Source of the DNA: Xanthoparmelia taractica
Taxonomy: Eukaryota; Ascomycota; Lecanoromycetes; Lecanorales; Parmeliaceae
Direction: 5' to 3'
Length of the DNA stretch: 11,999 nucleotides
Assembly: GCA_033085395.1 (NCBI GenBank)
Contig: JANQBS010000597.1
Span: 1-11,999 of the forward strand
Shown here in pieces: positions 7,801 through 11,999 of the stretch (position 1 is the first letter of the stretch; each line of letters begins with the position of its first letter). Below the pieces are notes generated by a model that saw only the letters and a program-made list of their open reading frames with translations, was not told the origin of the DNA and ran no database searches. The position numbers and the translations under genes were made by a program.

Positions 7801-10208
7801 TGTTTGAAAACTGCATCCACTGGCTCTGCTGTGTTGATGTCGGCATTTTCCCTTCGCAAGTACCGCCTCTGAAACAGTGGAGAATTGAGATTTTTGACTT
7901 GTGCGCGATATTAGCCTTCACAACGTGGTCTAGCATGATATATGGGTGTCTCACAAATTGTGATAGCCATGCGGAGCTGTCCCTCTTTTTCTGAGATCAT
8001 GAAAGATTTATCAGCAGATCTTTTCGATTGGCACTTAGCACATAGGTCATCAATGCAATGGCTATCGGGAGCATCTGCTGCTGTATTTGCTTTGAGGAAG
8101 AATTCTTTAACCGTAGTGTGGCGGACAGACACCTCATTTCCTGCTACTTCAAGGAATGTACCGCTTCCTGCTCTTCGGATTTGGTCCCCGATCAAGTGGT
8201 TGTCCATTGTGTCGTAAGGATTCTCATCTGTGCCCTCAATTCCCTCCGCATAGGCGCAGCTGTATTCGTCCATGATCTCAGCGATAGTCGGTTTGATACG
8301 GGCAAAGATGCTCCAGGTCAAACCAATTTTGAGAAGATCCAGGTAATCGGCATCGGTCTGGCGCAGGATCTGCTGGTAAGAGTTGTCGAGGCCATCGGGC
8401 AATTCTGCCAACCTCTTCTCCAAAGGGCGTCGCCAAGGTTTCTTGAGGAACTCGATTGCCGGGTCAACACATCGAAACAAACCTTTCGCCTTCCCAACAA
8501 TTGATTTACAGGCCAACGCCCTTTCGGCTGATGAGAGACCAGGTAATTCTTTTAGCTTGGCTTTGGCCGCTTTCTCGATATCAGGTCCATTGTGATCTTC
8601 GACCTTGATGACGGATTTGCCAACGAAATCGTCCACAATATCTGGCTCGGGGCGACTGCAGACCATGATCTTCAGTGGGAGCTCGGATGCTGATAGTGTC
8701 TCTTGGAATGTCTTCAGTATCCCAGCATCTTCTCTATCAGTGCACTCATCCAAAGCGTCGATCACAAGAAAGATCTTCTGGCCAAGTAATTTGGCCAAGC
8801 TGGGGTAAGCATCCTCGAATCCGGTGGCTTTTTCGGGTTTCTTCTGCTGGGAACTTTGCTTTATATCTGGAGAATCTTTCTTCCCAAGGAAATTTGATAT
8901 CACGTCGTTTGCCTTGTCAAGAATCTCGGACGAGTTATCAGATAGTGCCATTTGATACACCTGACACAGCAGCTGCCTCTTAATCAACCCAAATAGCCGT
9001 GTCGAGTCATCACCAGCCGAACAGAAGAAGTATTGAACAGAGCAGCTTTTGTCCTCCTTAAAGGCTTCCTGGAGTTCATTGACAACGGCAGACATGAGGA
9101 TCGATTTCCCTAGGCCGCCGACACCGGATACCCAGAGTACGCTGCTCTCTGTTGAGGAGAGCCAGTTACTGTATTCTTCGAGCTCAAATATCCAATTGCA
9201 GGTATCTTTCTCTCGTCGCGATTTGTGCTTTTCAAGAGCGGTCTCCGCTAGATTATTTGGTTCCAACCGCTTCGTGTTATCTTCAAAAAGCTCCTTCGCT
9301 TTGTCGAGAGGCGTCTTTTTCTTCAGGCTCTTTTTCTCTTCCTCCAATTGCAGAATCTGGTTGAGGTAGATCTTGTTGACTTCCATCGACGACTCTAGGG
9401 TGTCTCTTATAACGGATATTTCGGCCATCATTGTCTGTTGCATCTGCAAGCCAGCTCCCTGCTGTTGTAGTCCGACCTCTTGATAGTGTATGGTAAGCTG
9501 ATTTGTGGCCTTGCTGGCGTATCCTGACATTGTCTGCTCGTTTGCCCGAATACCATCGATCATGGGTTGGAATCTGGCCGATGCGCTTGTCAACATACCG
9601 CGAATGATTCTGTCTGTGATTCCTCAGTACAGCTTCAACCTGGAGTAGGGACTTAGCTCACAGCCTGTATTCCTCCCCATGTGCTTGTTCATTGCGTAGC
9701 TAAAATTCAAAATATCCGTGTATATACCCGGTATGTAGTCAACGACCTTTCTGTGTAGCTCTTGGAAATCCTCTGGCCCTTTGTGTCCCCCATACATTTT
9801 ACCATATACACGGCACGATATGAGGATGCCAATGATGTCCGCAGCAGCCCCACTGAAGAGATTGAACGTTGCAAAGTCGTCCTCCACAGAGTGCAAACAC
9901 AGCCGTATGCCTGTCCATGCCAATCCAACACTCTCTGGTGCCGACTTCATCGCCAAGTCTCCAACCTTCATAAAGGTCTCAATCTTCGACAAGACCCCTC
10001 CTAGCCCTGGATTATACTGGCTGTTTGCCCTTGTCTGAGCCTCGAGGCAGCTACTTCTGGCCTGCTGAGGTGTGGTGTGGTGCGCCAGAAACTCTGCCAT
10101 TGCTTTTTTGTCCTTGTGCCCTTTCTGAAAATTTTCACGGGCAGCAGCCCAGTTCTTGGCCTCGAAGCTGACCTCAGCCGCGCTGAATGTGTCCATTGAG
10201 GAAGCCAT
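4836..10208 (-). CDS. NACHT-ankyrin-SPRY NLR/STAND receptor, 8 exons, 1652 aa
   Basis: Likely a cytoplasmic NTP-switched receptor of the fungal NLR (STAND) class, a family tied to heterokaryon incompatibility and non-self recognition. Exons in transcript order are 10208-9662, 9613-7955, 7897-6620, 6569-6484, 6397-5593, 5542-5431, 5370-5129 and 5065-4836; all seven junctions keep frame and all introns are GT-AG. Residues 1-230 form a helical N-terminal domain of a type seen before fungal NACHT modules (family uncertain). About 230-285 is Gln-rich and coiled-coil-like. NACHT follows, with Walker A GVGGLGKS (346-353), Walker B FLVIDALDEC (464-473) and a CSRPEPD sensor segment near 501. A winged-helix-like region runs to about 690. 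An acidic Ser/Thr-rich linker (750-925) leads to a YWPYHL motif (930-935), 12-13 ankyrin repeats (988-1428) and SPRY (about 1437-1615). The start ATG has a good context (GGCCATGG) and no upstream in-frame ATG. No exon carries a stop or frameshift, so it looks functional. The ligand is unknown. Confidence 0.92.
5066..5128 (-). other. Intron 7 of the NLR gene (63 nt, phase 1)
   Basis: Donor GTATGG, a TTGAC possible branch site, acceptor GAGTAG. It joins FYTRNGEPQ to GPAFEKNVKGRLYPAIG, a typical late SPRY segment. The earlier AG (CGTAG) would lead straight into a TAG stop, which supports the acceptor used. Confidence 0.84.
5371..5430 (-). other. Intron 6 of the NLR gene (60 nt, phase 2)
   Basis: Canonical donor GTGAGT, acceptor TAACAG; the branch site is weak. 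It connects ...KKDVGGNV to LFNAIGFSTQPARL inside the SPRY domain through a split Leu codon. Unspliced, a TGA follows at once. Confidence 0.84.
5543..5592 (-). other. Intron 5 of the NLR gene (50 nt, phase 1)
   Basis: Canonical donor GTGAGT, CTGAC branch site, acceptor ATCAG. It links the start of the SPRY domain (CEVEYVGE) to the next strand (CGGGFGVHILANHPIP) through a split Pro codon. Confidence 0.87.
6398..6483 (-). other. Intron 4 of the NLR gene (86 nt, phase 0)
   Basis: Donor GTAGGT, CTAAT branch site, acceptor CACATAG. It lies exactly between two ankyrin repeats (GADIHDDD / RFGQTGVHIAAAYG). This is the longest of the seven introns. The 86-nt exon before it codes for less than one ankyrin unit. 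Confidence 0.86.
6570..6619 (-). other. Intron 3 of the NLR gene (50 nt, phase 1)
   Basis: Donor GTTTGT, a clear CTGAC branch site, acceptor CTCCAG. It restores ankyrin-repeat phase: ...NKDDKDSQ joins R-PLYEVCAVGNTEAAKILL through a split Arg codon. The unspliced frame reads on into non-ankyrin sequence. Confidence 0.87.
7898..7954 (-). other. Intron 2 of the NLR gene (57 nt, phase 1)
   Basis: Donor GTGAGA, a CTAAT branch-site match about 14 nt before the end, acceptor CACAAG. Both flanking exons are in the same frame and the intron is 19 codons long with one in-frame TAA (7911-7913). Splicing makes a split Phe codon and the continuation AITIFKNLNSPLFQRRYL. Retention would end the protein just after the NACHT/winged-helix part. 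Confidence 0.82.
9614..9661 (-). other. Intron 1 of the NLR gene (48 nt, phase 1)
   Basis: Donor GTGAGC, acceptor CACAG. Splicing joins the N-terminal frame (...MGRNTG) to the NACHT frame through a split Tyr codon, giving ...NTGYRIIRGML. The next AG, four bases downstream, would create a TAA codon, so the chosen acceptor is favoured. Without splicing the N-terminal domain ends at a TGA near 9624, inside the intron. At 48 nt it is near the lower size limit for fungal introns. Confidence 0.85.
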
Positions 10209-10252
10209 GGCCGCGATGGAATGAATATGGTGGGGGCAGAAGCAATCCGTGG

Positions 10253-10265
10253 TTTTAAATATATA
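10253..10265 (-). promoter_or_regulatory. TATA-like element upstream of the NLR gene
   Basis: On the minus strand this reads TATATATTTAAAA, about 45 nt before the start codon. It stands out in an otherwise mixed-composition upstream region. It is a plausible core promoter element, but no transcription start can be placed from sequence alone. Confidence 0.4.
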
Positions 10266-10773
10266 GGAATCGACGCGAAACGCAGGAAGCGGTTACGATG
10301 ATGGAAGGTGGTTCGTGGACATACACCTGGCTGGCGTCAAGGTGAGCGTCAGTTCGGCACGACGTACCAGTGCACCCTGACCACGGGCGCAGCGTGCCTC
10401 AGAAACGAACGCCGTTCTGGAAATGCAGCCATCTTATTGACCAGATTGGTAGATTCTGATGCGTGCAGTTCAGCTGGTGATAGTGGCACGCCTGAATGGG
10501 GGTCATCTGCGGCGCAGACCAATCTGTGCGCTTCTATTGGATGACTGATTGTTTGCAATGAATAAGCCATCCTGTTGAGTAATCTGACAGAGACAGCTAT
10601 TTAGCGTATTCATAATAGTCGGCGTTGGCTTGGCATGGGTCTTGTCGCACACCACACCCATTTTTGTACTGTAGAGCAGACAGCTGGCAATATCCACTCA
10701 TCAACATCACTACTACTGGTCAGAATAAGCCCTATCCCCTCTCCTGCGCCGAATTTCACGGCCAATAGTTCCC

Positions 10774-10795
10774 GCGACGGTGGCAGCGCCGTCGC
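10774..10795. repeat. GC-rich inverted repeat (hairpin)
   Basis: GCGACGG pairs with CCGTCGC. Inner T-G and G-C pairs extend this to about nine pairs around a GCAG loop. It sits about 50 nt from the right boundary of the normal-composition island. There is no T-run to suggest a terminator and its role is unknown. Confidence 0.45.
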
Positions 10796-11607
10796 ACGCT
10801 AAAACGCGGAGTCTAACCCAAATAGATAGGTGCTAAGGCTGATTAGTAATGAATTTAGTTAATAGAATCACTTACTACTCGCATCGCTTTCTAGTCTTAT
10901 ATATCTATTGTATAATTTGAATTATTAATTATTCTAATTATTAATTAATTATTAACTTATATATAAGTCGCGACGTAAGTTCTATTAATTAGTTAAGCTC
11001 TAAATAAGTTTCTAGCACGATTTAACTATCTATATCGCGATAAATATTAATCGTAGTAAGTCGTGAGAGTAGATTTTATTATTTCTTTATTAGAAGAATA
11101 TATCTCTTAGAATAACTTTAGAAACTTTAGAAGAACTCTTCGAATTATAATAATTAGACGCTAAATTATTTTAACTATTAGATTATTAGAGCTTTAATAG
11201 TTCTCTAACGTAGCTATCTCACGAATTATTATCTTAATAGATTACGAATAATTTAATTTAATTAGATTATAAATCGAATACTTTATAAAATAAGAAAGTA
11301 CTCTTCGTAGTAGATCGTACGAAAATAAGATTTAAAGTTATAGATTTAAACGTCGTAGAAGAAATAGAAGACGATTAAATAGAAATTATTTATAATTTAA
11401 CTTTATAAGATCTTTCCCGATTATCTTATTTTCTATTAGATCTAGCGCTATATACGTATTAGCGTCGACTACTTATAAGTTTAGAGTTTATTGCGAATTC
11501 TATAACCTAAGGTCTTAACGAGGTCTTAACGATCGTATATCGTCTTCGTACGGGTCGAAAAGATCTGGGATAGTCTGGAATATAGAGTGTCGATACCATA
11601 CCATAGT

Positions 11608-11633
11608 ATGATATAATATTAAGATTATATCAT
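11608..11633. repeat. Perfect 10-bp inverted repeat, 6-nt loop
   Basis: ATGATATAAT and ATTATATCAT are exact reverse complements around ATTAAG. In DNA this AT-rich such a foldback can arise by chance, but it is longer than most nearby. It sits just left of the LTR-like segment. Confidence 0.45.
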
Positions 11634-11654
11634 TTGATTTTTATGGAATAATCT

Positions 11655-11724
11655 AGGAGACGTACTAATATTATAAAATAATCTAGGAAATTTCTAATAT
11701 ATGTAGGGATATCTTATATTATAT
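11655..11724 (+). repeat. LTR-like fragment, inverted copy of 246-312
   Basis: This matches the reverse complement of the left-flank segment over about 65-70 nt. The exact core GAAATTTCTAATATAT is shared and transitions predominate elsewhere. It is the less mutated of the two copies (for example CTAGGAAATT here against CTAAGAAATT there). Confidence 0.65.
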
Positions 11725-11999
11725 ATAGGAATATAAGAAATATATTATATATAGAAGAAGTTACTTTATATAGAATTATGCGAACGTATTCTAATTATTA
11801 TTCTAGTTATTACTTTATTTTATTATCGCTATTATTATCACTTCACTTTATTATTACGTTATTAAGCTAAGCTCGCTATCGCATTTAATATTATATTACG
11901 AAAGATCTTTATAATTACTTAGAACTTAACGAGTTATTTCTATTATTATTAATATATTTAATTTATTTAATTATTAGAAGAATTACTAGCACGCTAATT

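Larger units (their letters stand above)
10209..10842. other. Upstream intergenic region of the NLR gene
   Basis: This stretch has normal composition and no recognisable gene; the short open frames within it encode nothing familiar. It holds the TATA-like element and a CCAAT pentamer on the minus strand at 10536-10540 (another on the plus strand at 10519-10523). It also holds a GC-rich hairpin at 10774-10795. The change to AT-rich DNA at about 10840 is abrupt and probably marks the edge of the RIP-affected block. Confidence 0.5.
10843..11999. repeat. AT-rich RIP-like block right of the NLR gene
   Basis: This block is strongly AT-rich with abundant TpA, scattered CpG and stops in every frame, like the left flank. 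No protein family could be read. From about 11645 it resembles LTR-like DNA: an AATAATCTAGGA motif occurs twice 30 nt apart (11647-11658 and 11677-11688). A run at about 11655-11724 matches the left-flank segment 246-312 in reverse orientation. It is probably a decayed retroelement. Confidence 0.65.

Noticed and set aside
7911..7913. In-frame TAA between the NACHT and ankyrin frames read as a nonsense mutation splitting the gene.
   Set aside because: It lies inside a 57-nt GT-AG intron with a good branch site, and splicing restores a family-like continuation.
5733..9369. Many plus-strand open frames opposite the receptor gene.
   Set aside because: They are antisense shadows of the exons: composition-driven, without domains, and inconsistent with one another.
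10308..10697. Short open frames on both strands upstream of the receptor, possibly a divergent gene.
   Set aside because: None gives a recognisable protein, their overlap on both strands is typical of chance, and no intron pattern extends them.
10843..11560. Hidden coding region, perhaps the missing gag of the copia element.
   Set aside because: No gag, protease or zinc-knuckle pattern could be read on either strand; mutation is too heavy to decide by eye.

Overview
The window looks like filamentous ascomycete (Pezizomycotina) DNA. It holds one intact, intron-containing NLR/STAND receptor gene of normal base composition. On both sides lie extremely AT-rich blocks carrying the marks of RIP (repeat-induced point mutation). 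The short 48-86 nt introns, the NACHT-ankyrin architecture and the C-to-T / G-to-A decay of repeats all point to such a fungus. The species cannot be named from this sequence.

Layout. 1 to about 780: AT-rich, RIP-like DNA with a diverged tandem repeat and a fragment of a repeat that recurs inverted near the right end. About 790-1075: a block of normal composition with a strong hairpin. 1080 to about 3990: a dead Ty1/copia retrotransposon on the + strand. It lacks gag and protease and is recognisable through integrase, reverse transcriptase and RNase H. It stays in one reading frame throughout but is full of stops and Asp-to-Asn changes. About 3990-4215: featureless AT-rich DNA. 4215-4835: ordinary non-coding DNA with a 13-nt minisatellite. 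4836-10208 (minus strand): the receptor gene. 10209 to about 10840: its upstream region, with a TATA-like element. 10843-11999: a second AT-rich, RIP-like block.

The separate minus-strand reading frames join cleanly. Seven GT-AG introns, each with matching phase, give one 8-exon, 4959-nt coding sequence for a 1652-residue protein: complement(join(4836..5065, 5129..5370, 5431..5542, 5593..6397, 6484..6569, 6620..7897, 7955..9613, 9662..10208)). Domain order is a helical N-terminal domain, a Gln-rich coiled-coil-like stretch, a NACHT NTPase, a winged-helix-like region, an acidic disordered linker, 12-13 ankyrin repeats and a C-terminal SPRY domain.

Functionally the window is a single-gene immune or allorecognition receptor candidate on a small gene island inside transposon-derived, RIP-mutated DNA. 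The ankyrin and SPRY parts are the likely sensor, NACHT the nucleotide-dependent switch, and the N-terminal domain the probable signalling or effector part. The exon structure and domain calls rest on reading the sequence by hand; no database search or transcript evidence was available.
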